Below, piece after piece: positions 9,566 through 21,500 of a stretch of DNA of 64,000 nucleotides. Location of the stretch: the NCBI GenBank assembly GCA_029237695.1, contig CM055279.1:5722323-5786322 (forward strand), in the 5' to 3' direction. A program made the translations under genes and the position numbers. How positions within the stretch are numbered: the first letter of the stretch is position 1; each line of letters starts with the position of its first letter. Below the pieces are notes generated by a model. That model was not told the origin of the DNA and ran no database searches. It saw nothing but the letters and a program-made list of their open reading frames with translations. This stretch comes from Conchocele bisecta (lineage: Eukaryota; Mollusca; Bivalvia; Lucinida; Thyasiridae).

Positions 9566-12360
9566 GAGGGTGAAGAGAATATGCCTTCCAAGATGTTGCC
9601 CGACAGATCAACTTTCGAAGGTGCAGGAATCATTTTCTGTTTCTGTATCTGTATGATTACGACGCATGTACCAAATAATGGAATGTATACTTCGGGAAAG
9701 AGTGCTCGGGCCACCTACTGAGAAAACATCGGGTAGGGTGACTTTGTTGTTCCATTAGTTAGACTTGATTAATAGCCACAAGTGCGTCTGCAACAAAACG
9801 TGAAACAGACGGTGTTTATGTGTTTTGCGACCAATGTTGGTCCAGATTATAGACTATGCATCCACATAGTCTGATCAAGATCTGCACTATTTGCCATTTC
9901 GTCACTGTGACACCCATCCTGCGTTAACATGCAATATAGATAGTTATTAGTCTACAGGGTATGCTATTTGATCAGGAGCTGCACTGGTCACAAATCACAT
10001 AAGCCCCATTTCTTCATTCACAGTCACATTTAAAACCATCGACTGTATCTGTGCAGATCAAATGTTCGTCAAGATGACTTGTTTGTACTGATCATAGTTC
10101 AATTCAATTACACTCAAAACATTGTATATGGCATCATGAGGTTAACTGAAAATAGTGTAATATTAAACGACACCGAACATTAATAACATAGTAAATGACT
10201 GTATGTAAATATAAACACATGTATGCGCCACTCATCATGAGAAACATAGACTTTTCCTTGGTTACCAGTGAAATCCCAGATCCGTGTCCAAGTGTAATGT
10301 CGAGTCGTATACGTTGGGTCGCCTTGTGGGCGCCGTCTGATAATCTGTGCGATGGTGCTGACCCAGGACTCTGCGATTTAGGCTAGTTTCGAACAAATCC
10401 ACAATACGATCGAATGATTCTAAGAAACAATAGTTGCGGAACCACGTTGTTCTCATGGACCAGGCGTGACTCTGGTGATTACAAGAACATTATACACGTT
10501 ATGATTGATTTCCGGTACTGCACGCTTGATGACATCTGGATCTACAGCGTTTCATCTGGATCTACAGCGTTTACATATGTTGGCTTTCTGGCCTGTAAGG
10601 GTGAAATTGCTAAGTGAATAGTTTAAGAAACCAAGCGTATACTTACATGTAGATGTGTTACTAATACTAGTTCTCATAGTTTCTGGACACATTTTTAAAT
10701 AAAAATTCACACATCTGCTTAGGTACGATATCACATGACCTGCCTATTATATCACATATAGCATTGCATATCATTCCTCCATATTATCTGTTTTATATCA
10801 TTCGCTACACAATGCATACTCTGACAAAGGCTGCAATTGGCTACTAGCATAATGTCCCATTTTCTCTATTCTGGTGGCACGGGATAATATTTGATGCTTC
10901 TAGCATATGGTTAGCCAGAGAAACCGCCTCCTTTTGAGTTTTTTTTTTTGAGCTTTACTACAGGGACTCCGGAGCTACCGGGGAAACTGGAGGTTTCCTC
11001 CACCAGGAGTAATTGCTTTTTATGTCGAAATTGACAATCTGCATTACTCCAATATAGACAAAAATAAAACGATTTAATGTGTATTAGTCTATTTCGGCCA
11101 AAATCTGACGGTGTGGTAGGTGACTCAAAACTAAACTAAAATTAAAATAAATGCTAGTAAATAACAAAGAAAAATATATATATAAAACCCAATTAACAAC
11201 ACAAAATCAGCAACTACGGTTATCATGATAGGTTAATATAGCATTCTGATACAGCACACTAACATAGGGTGAGGGTGACACGTCAAATACCATACCGTCA
11301 GATATCACTTTCTTCTTCTCTTCTCTTCTCTTCTCGATGGTGATTAGGTAGGATTGGGACTAAATGTGACAATAAGTTAATTACGTAGTGCACACTTGCT
11401 AGACATTAGTGACTCGGATAGTATACTCGCCACTTAATTTCATTTGACCAGTCCGTGTGCCACTCAAAACGCACAAATCACGTAAACTAGTATGGGTTCC
11501 CCTCAATCATCTATAATCGATACCCAGCCATACTATATCACACACATATAAGCTGATGGGTGCTATAGGAGGCCTCAAATTATAGGTTACCATACCTGCA
11601 TAGATTCTCCTATATTTGACGCACATTTTTGGAGCCTGAATTATAAATGCAACATTTATCAAAATTCGGAAATATAAACCAGACCGACGACCATCGGCCT
11701 GCTTCTTTACTGGGCTATATATCCCGGGTATGGAAGGTGTTCGAGCCAATTCCCACCCTTAAATATGAGCCGAATGAATGAAATGAATGGTTAGCCAGAG
11801 ACAGTGCCATACAACCGATATCACAGATCTAGTAACCGGCGCAAGAAATTTGTGCCGGTTACTAGACGAAAATTGCGTTTATGCCATAGCTCTAAGTAGA
11901 ACTTCTTTCTGCAACAACTGATCATGTTCTCCAAGGAACAGTGCCATTGCCCGACACACATTCGGATAACTACATTAACATTTATTTAATATACAACGAT
12001 TGCAAACAAGCGTGAGAACACCTATACAAATGATTTTGTTGGCACAAATGAAGGCATAAAGGGGTCATTAATGTGGGAGGAAACTGGAGTACCTGGAGGA
12101 AACCAACTTGTCCGATCTGACGACCGCCACACCATGTCATATACTGCCCCGGCTGAGTATCGAACCAGGGAAAGCATTGTTCATTGGTGAAAAGCGCGCT
12201 CGTTACCGATTGCGCTAACTGACAACCCCACAAATACTTTTCGGACTATCCTTGTCCATATTGGTGTTGTCATACCTTGAGATGGATATATTTTCGAAAG
12301 ATCGTCGTGGTCGCACCGGTTTACCGTACGCGGGATTTGGCGAGAATTTGCGTGAATTCA
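9566..12360. other. Divergent intergenic region between MRPL47 and PHB2
   Basis: It holds a family E copy (about 9855-10031), a poly-T run (10938), a TTCTTCTCTTCTCTTCTC microsatellite (11308-11337), a repeat ending GGGTATGGAAGGTGTTCGAG (11721, shared with 42890), and a SINE at 12050-12235. The minus-strand frame at 10262-10456 has ordinary codon composition, but I recognise no domain and do not call it a gene. Both flanking promoters must lie in this interval. Confidence 0.5.
12050..12235 (-). mobile_element. tRNA-derived SINE (minus orientation)
   Basis: Read on the minus strand it has an A-box TTAGCGCAATCGGTAACG (about 12205-12222) and a B-box CTGGTTCGATACTC (about 12155-12170). Its body is GGTTTCCTCCAGGTACTCCA, then GTTTCCTCCCACATTAATG. 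It lies about 180 bp upstream of the PHB2 start codon, next to the promoter. Confidence 0.75.
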
Positions 12361-12362
12361 CC

Positions 12363-12381
12363 ACACGTGTCGCCATTTTCA
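12363..12381 (+). promoter_or_regulatory. Putative PHB2 promoter elements: E-box and YY1-like site
   Basis: ACACGTGT contains the palindromic E-box CACGTG (12364-12369). It is followed at once by CGCCATTTTC (12371-12380), which matches the YY1 core (CGCCATNTT) common in TATA-less promoters of housekeeping and mitochondrial genes. The start codon is 35 bp further on. No TATA box is seen. Function is inferred from motif and position. Confidence 0.4.
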
Positions 12382-12415
12382 ATTATTGCAACAGAAAATT
12401 TAGACAATTGTCAAC

Positions 12416-12536
12416 ATGGATCCAAAGAAAGTTGCTGACATGGCCGGCCGAATAGGGAAAGGCGGCGCCGCGGGTGTACTCGGTATTGGTGCACTGGCAT
12501 TAGGAGGTGTAGCCCTTGCACAGTCTATGTACACCG
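12416..12536 (+). CDS. PHB2: PHB2 exon 1
   Basis: ATG opens [17 protein letters not shown] and runs into a Gly/Ala/Leu-rich membrane anchor ending ALAQSMYT. The donor GTAAGG is at 12537. The next in-frame Met (codon 9) is less likely as the start, because human PHB2 begins a similar distance before its DLAGRL. Out phase 1. Confidence 0.95.
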
Positions 12537-15500
12537 GTAAGGTCAAACTGTGGAACCTGATCAGAAAACCTTGAAGTTTTACTCTGTAACTTGCTGAGGT
12601 CAAACGATTGCATCTGATTATTTGACAATCTCGCTGTCTACCTGTTTAGTCATTGCGACTTCCATCAGTGAATATGCATGAAAATGCATGAAAATGCATG
12701 AAAATGCATGAAAATGCATACGCTTGTGTCTACAGGGGTCATTTTTTTTATTTGTTTCTGCTAACACCTGGAACAAAAATAGGGTAGGTAGGTAGGCGAA
12801 AAAAAAATAATTCTGTAATGTAATTTTTTTTCCATTCACGACACACTTTTTGTACTGGATATGTTAACCCACTATAGGTTAGTGAAAATATTCTGTTTTT
12901 ATAAAAAATATACTGTTTTTATAAAAAAAAAATGATCGATATGAAAAAGTGTCGGTCGGGTTAGTGGAAACAAACAATTATTTTTTACGCCTTAAGCGCA
13001 TTCTTTTGATCAGATATAATTTGCAACGAATACATATGTCACACTGCTGCTTACTGTTTCCATAACGGTGTGAAGAATATATTGCCAAGATAAACATTTT
13101 AGTAAAATTTGCTGAAAACATTCCCCAACTCTGTCCACAAATTGTTTGCAAGTACAACGTAAAAAGTGGCGGGGGGGGGGGGGTGGGGGGGGGAGGCACA
13201 ATTGAGTGCACCCATTACTTCATTGCAGAGCTATTCTATAAATTCTATAAATATGGTGTTAACTTGAAAGTTCGACAACTGAGACATAATTAATGTGTCT
13301 CGATCACAGTAGTCTCCCTTTATAATAATGCTATATTAATCGCTTTCCCACGGAAATATGTGCTTTGTACTTCCTTTTTTCGGTCAAAATGTGCTTATTA
13401 TATGATATTCTAAATTTCTAATGATATATTGTAGAAAAGTATATATAAATATAATCATAAAATGACATAAATGTTATTTTTAATGAAAATTTGGGTAAAT
13501 CGTGCTGCCGGTATATTTGGGTAAGATTTGTGTCGGGGTATGGGATCACGTGATGTGTGTTTGATGACACTTGAAACTGAGGCCATTTCTTCCATTAGTT
13601 GTGGGTAACTGCAAATCTCCCACATAGTTACTGCCCACAAATATGTCTCTTTATGACCTTTAACCCTGTCACTTTTGACAGTTGATGGAGGTCACCGCGC
13701 CATTATCTTCAGCAGAATTGGTGGCGTCAAACCAGACGTATACAGAGAAGGTCTGCACTTCAGGTATGCAAATATTGCCTTGATAGTCTAATGGGTGGAG
13801 CATTGTCCTGGCTACTATGTACTGCCAATACCAAAGGGCTTGTGTTCAATACTTGCTATAGGCCTCAAACATACCGTGTTTATTCTAATAAATTGCCCCG
13901 GGGCTATGCAATTCGTGGGGATCCAAATATTTTATTTTCCCATAAGCCATTTAAAACGTTTTACACGAGTGTTTCAGATTGTCATCGGACTACAGCGCTC
14001 CAGATAAGCTGCGTATTTGCTTAAATAACCAATTAAAATTGCCAAAAACCCAATTGAAATCAGAAGTAGCGAGTATCAAAAAGCAATAAAAAATGTGTGG
14101 TACCTTTATCATGCTGAAGAAAACAAACAGATCACAAATATAGCATATTTTTCGTATTTTCCATCAAAACACATCTTGGTATTTCATTAGAATTGTCTCC
14201 AAGGAGACAATTCTAATGAAATGCCAAGACATGTTTTCATTTCGAAGCAAACTATTCAATAATTGCTGTCTGTTGATGTGTAAATAGTAGTGTGATTTTA
14301 TTTTATCCAATTAAAATTTCGAAATACCCAATTGCTTCAGAAATGATGGAGTGAAAATACTGAATTACTAATTACTTATCTGGAGCCCTGTGAGTGTTTC
14401 AGATCGTCATCGGACTATATTTTGGTTTGTCTGATTTTTTTGTGGAGCTTGTGATTTTGTCCGATACAATTTTGAGTGAGATATTTGACCGATACATTGC
14501 GCAGAACTCGTTCCGTATGCATATATACACTAACAATACTAGTGCACATGACTAACGTGGTTACATAGTGACCTGCTGTGCATGCCGAATCTGATCGTAT
14601 GGATAGTAGATATCGCAATTGTGTTTGTTGGTGTTCATTTTACGACTGCCGTAAAATGAAAGGGTCCGGGTCATTCGTACTCGCACCATTTCGTACCCGG
14701 TTAATCAGTGTTTATTGTCGGCCACGCCATTGATGCATTAAATTGTTCCATGATGCATAAAAAATAACTTACTGCCCAGCTTGCGCATAAAAATATCTTG
14801 AAAAAAATGTGAATTCTGTTCTGTGTCCAGAGCATGTTTTCTGCTTTATATGCAACAGGTTGCAGTATATCGCTACACCACACTATACAGTAAAATTGTG
14901 CGTAATCGCGTTCACACTTCGCATACTAAAATATAGAAAAAATCTGCAGGGCGTTTACGTTCATACTTCGCTATATTATTATTGAGAGACAATTCTACAA
15001 TATGACACAAAATTATTACCATAAACTTGCCTAATAAAGTGTGTATTAGCTAAATTCTTAGGTCACTGTCCACGAAGTCGAATGTAAACAAAGAACGTTT
15101 CAAGTGTCATTTGGAAAGACTACTCTGTCATAACTCATATGGGATGAAGTGTAATGAAATGTAATTAGAGTTATATACTCAGAACGACATCCTAAGTTCC
15201 TACATTATTGGGTTGAGAGACAAAATCTATTGAAATTAAATTTTCCTTTTTATGAAACATTATTCATTGATCTGACACCTTGAATATAAAGAGGAATTTA
15301 ATCATCCTCAACTGAAACAGAAAACAAAATTTTCAAACCAGAAGTGAGTGTTACTGATGTTTTTTTACTTATTTTCAGTGATATTTTGAATATTAGTTCA
15401 GGTCTCCAGATAAGGAATTAGCAATTGAGTATTGTCACTCCATCATTACTGAAGCAATTGGGTATTTCAAAATTTTAATTGGGTAAAATAAAATCACGCT

Positions 15501-18500
15501 ACTGTTTACACATCAACAGACAGCAATTATTGAATGAGTTTGGTTCAAAATGAAAACATATCTTGGCATTTCATTAGAATTGTCTCTGGAGATAATTCTA
15601 ATGAAATACCAAGATGTGTTTTGATGGAAAATAAGAAAAATATGCTATATTTGTGGTCTGTTTATTGTTTTCTGCAGCATGATAAAGGTACCACAAAATT
15701 GTTATTGCTTTTTGATACTCGCTACTTCTGATTTCAATTTTTTTTTTTTTTGGCAATTTTAATTGGGTAATTACGCAAATACGCAGCTTATCTGGAGCTC
15801 TGTTCGTTTATTCAGGGCACTGACTTCTTGTTGCTCTATTTGTAGATTACCATGGTTCCAGTACCCTATTATATATGATATACGATCCAAGCCCAGAAAA
15901 CTCACATCCTTGACCGGCAGTAAAGGTATGTATCGGCACCTTTCCCCCGATATTTAACCCTTTCCCCCGTCAATATACAACTGAACATGGTTTGTTGCAG
16001 TTTAATTGCCTCTTACTTTTGGGGAGTGGGTATAAGTGACTGGTGTGGTGAGGACCTGGCACCAGGTCAGGTGATTCTAATTTCAGGGCTGAATTTCTAT
16101 TTTCTGTAAATATTCAGTTCTGATTTTGGGATTTGCCCACTATCACAACGGGTAACATATGGGATTCGACCCATCAACTCGAATCCAGGTTAACTGTGGA
16201 CTATTCCATTAATCAAAACTGGGTTAATGTCTCAAGCTAGTGAAGATAATGACAAAACACTGCAGATCCTTGGAGACAATTCTAATGAAATACCAAGATG
16301 TGCTTTCATGGAAAATAAGAAAAATATGCTATATTTTCGGTCTGTTCATTGTTTTCTGCAGCACGATAAAGGTACCACAAAATGTTTATTGCTTTTTGAT
16401 ACTAGCTACTTCTGATTTCAATTGGGCTTTTGGCAATTTTGATTGGGTATTTAAGCAAATACGCAGCTTATCTGGAGCGCTGTCACAATCACTGATACTG
16501 GCAAAGACATAAAACGTTGCAATTTTCCCTTGCACCTGATACCTGGCCACAACACTGCCAGCCTAAAATGACCGCAGCTGTTGACAGGCCACACCATTAA
16601 ATGAATACATAAATAAGTCCCGACACTCGAGGCTTTCAATGATGACCCTGAGGCAATTTGGCCCTTGAAATTTGATCATGGGGTCTGTCTGACTTTCACT
16701 AAACTTCGTACGACTGAAATGTTTGTAAGTGCAAATTTGTTATCGTCTGGAAATTTCAATTGATGGATTTACATTTATTGAGCATAGCCTATGCTCAATA
16801 AATGTAAATCCAATAATTGTTTACAAGATAAAATTGTTAATGTGAAATTTACAATCATAATTTTCAACTTGCGAACATTTCATTCGTACAAATTGTGAAA
16901 ACGGCCCCTGGAAATTTGCAGTGCAGCGGTTAAATTTGCTATATAATATAAACTTTCTAAATATGTATTTTACCCTTAAATTTAGTGTTGATCGGCCATT
17001 TTGGCCTTTTAATTCTGGAGGCTTTTGAAAACCCTGTTTACACTGGCTTTATGACCTTTGACCGTTTGCAGATTTACAAATGGTATTATTACTCGACTCC
17101 CTATACACGTTGATATTAAATAGTTTTGACTAATTCCCTATGTTTTGACGTATCTGGGAAATAGTTTCACGTGCCTGGTCAATAGTTCTGCGTGCCGAGC
17201 AATAGATCCGCGTGCCCGTGGAATAGTCAAAACTATTTCACCCCAGAACATGCTGACGTTTTGTCGAAAATTACGTCATCAGATTCTACGCAAGTGATAT
17301 CGTACGTCGATGTGCCGCACCACAAAATCACGTTCATTGTATCGCATACAGTATACTACAGGTTGAGTAATAAAACAGTTATTTCATTATAGTCATTCGG
17401 GGAACAGTCAAAACATATTGCCCCTCGGTGCTGTGGACAACCCGAGGCACTATTGCCGAGGGCAATAGTGCCTCGGGTTGTCCACAGCACCGAGGGGAAA
17501 TAGTTTTGACTGTTCCCCGATTGACCATGGAATAACTGTATAATGTGACCTTTGACCTTTTGCAGATTTACAGATGGTGAACATTTCCCTGCGTGTGTTG
17601 GCACGGCCAGACCAGGCAATGTTGCCCACCGTCTACAGACAGCTGGGCACAAACTTTGACGAGCGAGTACTGCCTTCTATATGTAATGAAGTAAGACTGA
17701 TGTTCCTTGAATATTGTACATGACTGCCGTTGTTTGACACCACTCATTTGTATGCATGTAAACATGGACTAGGTGTCATGCGCCAACTAGCTGTACCCTG
17801 GACTCCAGATAAGCTGCGTATTTGCTTAAATGCCCAATTAAAATTGCACAATACCCAATTGAAATCAGAAGTAGCGAGTATCAAAAAGCAATACATTTTT
17901 TATGGTACCTTTATCATGCTGCAGAAAACAATAAATAGACCACAAATATAGCATATTTTTCTTATTTTCCATCAAAACACATCTTTGTATTTCATTAGTA
18001 TTGTCTCTAAGGAGGAGACAATTCTAATGCCAAGACATATTTTCATTTTGAAGTAAACTATTCACTAATTGCTGTCTGTTGATATGTAAACAGTAGTGTG
18101 ATTTTATTTTACCCAATTAAAATTTTGACATATATAATTACTTCAGAAATGATGGAGTGACAATACTTAATTACTAATTCCTTATCTGGAGCCCTGTGTA
18201 CCCACAAGTCTAAACGGCATACAGTGAAGTGCACAAGATGATCCGAGTCTGCACTGGTCGTCAGGGTGAGTGGTGGATAATGAATTCTCAGTTCAGACCG
18301 CTAATTAGCCAAATGATCTGGTATTTCACTTGTAACCAAGGCAATTGTCAATGTTTCTCATGATGAGTCGCCCATACCTATATTTACATATACATTGTAC
18401 TCATTTACGAGAATGATATTCATGTTTCAGCCTCGTTTCATTTTACACTGTTTTCACTTGCACCTTGTCCTCATGATGCTATGTAAAATGGATTGAGCAG

Positions 18501-21500
18501 AGCTCCAGATAAGCTGCGTATTTGCGTAAATACCCAATTGAAATCAGAAGTAGTGAGGTTCAAAAAGCAATGAGAACAACTGTGGTACTTTTATCATGCT
18601 GCAGAAAACAATAAACAGACCACAATATAGCATATTTTTCCATGAAAACACATCTTGGTATTATGCCGGCCTTACATGACCTTAGCTGTTGATAGGCCGT
18701 TAAACACTAATAAACAAACAAACAAGATAAGTTTTCATTTCGAAACAAAGTATTCAATAATTGCTGTCTGTTGATGTGTAAACAGTAGTGTGATTTAATT
18801 TTACCCAATTAAAATTTTGAAATACCTAATTGCTTCAGAAATGATCAGTGACAATACTCAAGTACTAATTACTTATCTGGAGCTCTGATTGAGTGTAATA
18901 AATTGAATTGAAATTGAATAATGGACAACGCACGAATGCCATCCCACAATAAAGAACTTATTGGTTCGCTCCATCGTGCATCAAGATCACAGCTACACCG
19001 AGCTCCAGATAAGCGTTGTGTCTAAAGCGTACTGCACCCCGATTCAAAATCATTGCGTATTTTACTTTACAAATGGATTATTGATTTTCGTCATTATTAA
19101 ATAGGGAACAAATTAACAAATTAAAAAATTCACTTATTTGAGCTGCAAAAAGCAAACACTGTTTGCTTTTTACAGCTCAACTAAGTGAATTTTCAACTTC
19201 ACGACAGTATTTTCACTACTCAATTTTAAAATCAATGCGTATTTTCACATTACTGTGCGTATTGTGTATTCGATGCGTATTCAGCTAAAATAATTGCATA
19301 AAATTCGCAAATACGCACCTTATCTGGAGCTCTGATTCAGCTAAAATAATTGCATAAAATTCGCAAATACGCACCTCATCTGAAACTCTGAGGTACATAT
19401 AAGTCGAGCCGTGTGATTTTGTACCTAATAAGATGAGTGATTTTTCAGGGAAAATATATACAAATACTATGATATTTTCCGTAAATTTTGTATTAAAGTA
19501 TATTTCAAAAAAATCACATATCACGTGGCTCGTTTCAAAAAGTCGCAGGGCCTTGGAAGACCTTAGTTGTTGATAGGCCGTTAAACACCAATAAACAAAC
19601 AAACACAGGGTGAGAAAGATGCGCACTGCCCCGGAACCGAACCGGGGACCTCTCATTTACTGTACCCATCGCTCTGACCGACTGAGCTAACCGGGCACGA
19701 ATACACACTTCCTCTCAATATAGTGAGTTACATACCAACTTTTACATATATGACTCGTGGATGGTTGGGGGCCGTTTCACTAAACTTCCTACGACTAAAA
19801 TGTTCGTAAGTGCAAAGTTATGATAGTCTGTAAATTTCACATTAACAATGATTTATTGTAAACAATTAGTGGATTTACATTTATCGAGCATAGGCTGCAT
19901 ATATGCAGCCTATGCTCAATAAAGGTAAAGCCATCAATTGAAATTTACAGGATATTCTAAATCTGCACTTACGAACATTTTAGTCGTACGAAGTTTAGTG
20001 AAACGGGCCCATGTACAGGTAATATATGGGATTTAGTACTAAACCCATTGATCCAGCCTTAAATGACCTTCACTGTTGATAAGCCGTTAAACCCAACAAA
20101 CAAACATATATGACTTATTGTTTCAGGTTTTAAAAAGTGTCGTAGCGAAATTCAACGCGTCACAGCTGATCACTCAGCGACAGCAGGTCAGCTTGATGAT
20201 CCGCCGGGACCTGATTGAGCGGGCGCGGGACTTCTTCATCATCCTCGACGACGTCTCCATCACAGACTTGACGTTCAGTAAAGAATATTCCAGAGCCGTG
20301 GAATCAAAACAGGTAGGTGTCCACGTGGATTTTGAAATTTGTAGGCAAAATAAACTGATAACTACAAAAAATAATACCACTGTCAAATCTATGAATAAAG
20401 GTCAGCCATGGGAAGAGAAAAATCTGGCCTTTGTTTACAGGTGGTCTTTATTCGCAGGTCCAAAGGTAGTAATTGAATAATTGGGAAAACAAAAGCATGG
20501 CTGCTATAGACAGGTAATTGCTATTCGGCGGTGGCCTTTAGCACAGATTCGACTGTATTTTACATTTTCTCAAATATTTGTTAAAAAAACTACTTCTTCA
20601 AATAATCTCTTAAATTTTGACCAGCCAACATGTTCATTTCTGAAATGTTTGTAGCGAAATGATTTCTACCGCTCAGTCTCCGCGAAACTGCCAAAATTTT
20701 ACAGGACATTCGGTCTGGTACCAGACCAAATCTTTTTTAGAAAAAATATAATTGATATTATGTGATATTTAAGAGCTTTTTAGCTTTTTAAGTATATCAG
20801 TCATATAAGAAAAGCCAGCTAGCACCAGAAGCGCATACCAAAGGAAGGTGATTTCATTGAAGCTTCGAATAAAAAAGTAAAAAAAGACAAACTGATGGCT
20901 GCCAATAGTGCCAACATAGAGATGAGACGTGAAACCATGGTCTTGTCTTTGAATGTTGCAATTTCATACTTTTTGCTTGTCTGGCAAACTACTTTTTGCG
21001 GACAGCGCGATATAGTATGTGCATCCGTGTTAAAGTTTTTGATTAAAGTTTTTCTGTATACTATCAAAGCCTCGAGGTGTGTGACATGCGGGCCGCGGCC
21101 CTCCAGTTCAATCACTCGTGAACTGCTTCACCGATTTTGATAATATTTGGCCACAATGTGTGTCGGGGGATGGTGTCCGTGAAGGGATTAGCTTAGTGAT
21201 CACGATGCCCTTGTCAATGTTTTAGGTGGCCCAACAAGACGCCCAGAGGGCCCAGTTTGTAGTGGAGAAGGCACGCCAGGAGAAACAACAGAAGATTGTC
21301 CAGTCACAGGGAGAGGCGGAATCCGCGATTCTCATATCCTTTCTCTAAGATCATTGTTGTGCAGCATGTGGCCAAGTGGTCTGGAGAGTCGCACTGCTGA
21401 TCTTACGGTCGTGGGTTCGAGCCTCACTCCTGTTGTGTCCTTGAGCAAGACCCTTTCTCCACACTGCTTCAGTCCACCCAGCTGTAAATGGGTACCGGCT

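Noticed and set aside
10262..10456. Small gene between MRPL47 and PHB2
   Set aside because: The minus-strand frame has no recognisable domain, partner exon or signal; kept only as a note.
12978..13211. Proline-rich minus-strand proteins
   Set aside because: Proline runs come from a G homopolymer in PHB2 intron 1.
17069..17090. An alternative first half of PHB2 exon 4
   Set aside because: The reading departs from prohibitin after ATTTACAAATGGT and enters repeat; it is a duplicated acceptor.
19627..19698. Functional tRNA gene on the minus strand
   Set aside because: A- and B-boxes are good, but the rest does not give a convincing cloverleaf, and it lies among SINE pieces.
21226..21348. PHB2 exon 6 ending at a stop codon (truncated isoform)
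   Set aside because: The TAA at 21346 lies just inside an AT-AC intron; the homologous protein continues exactly at 22033.
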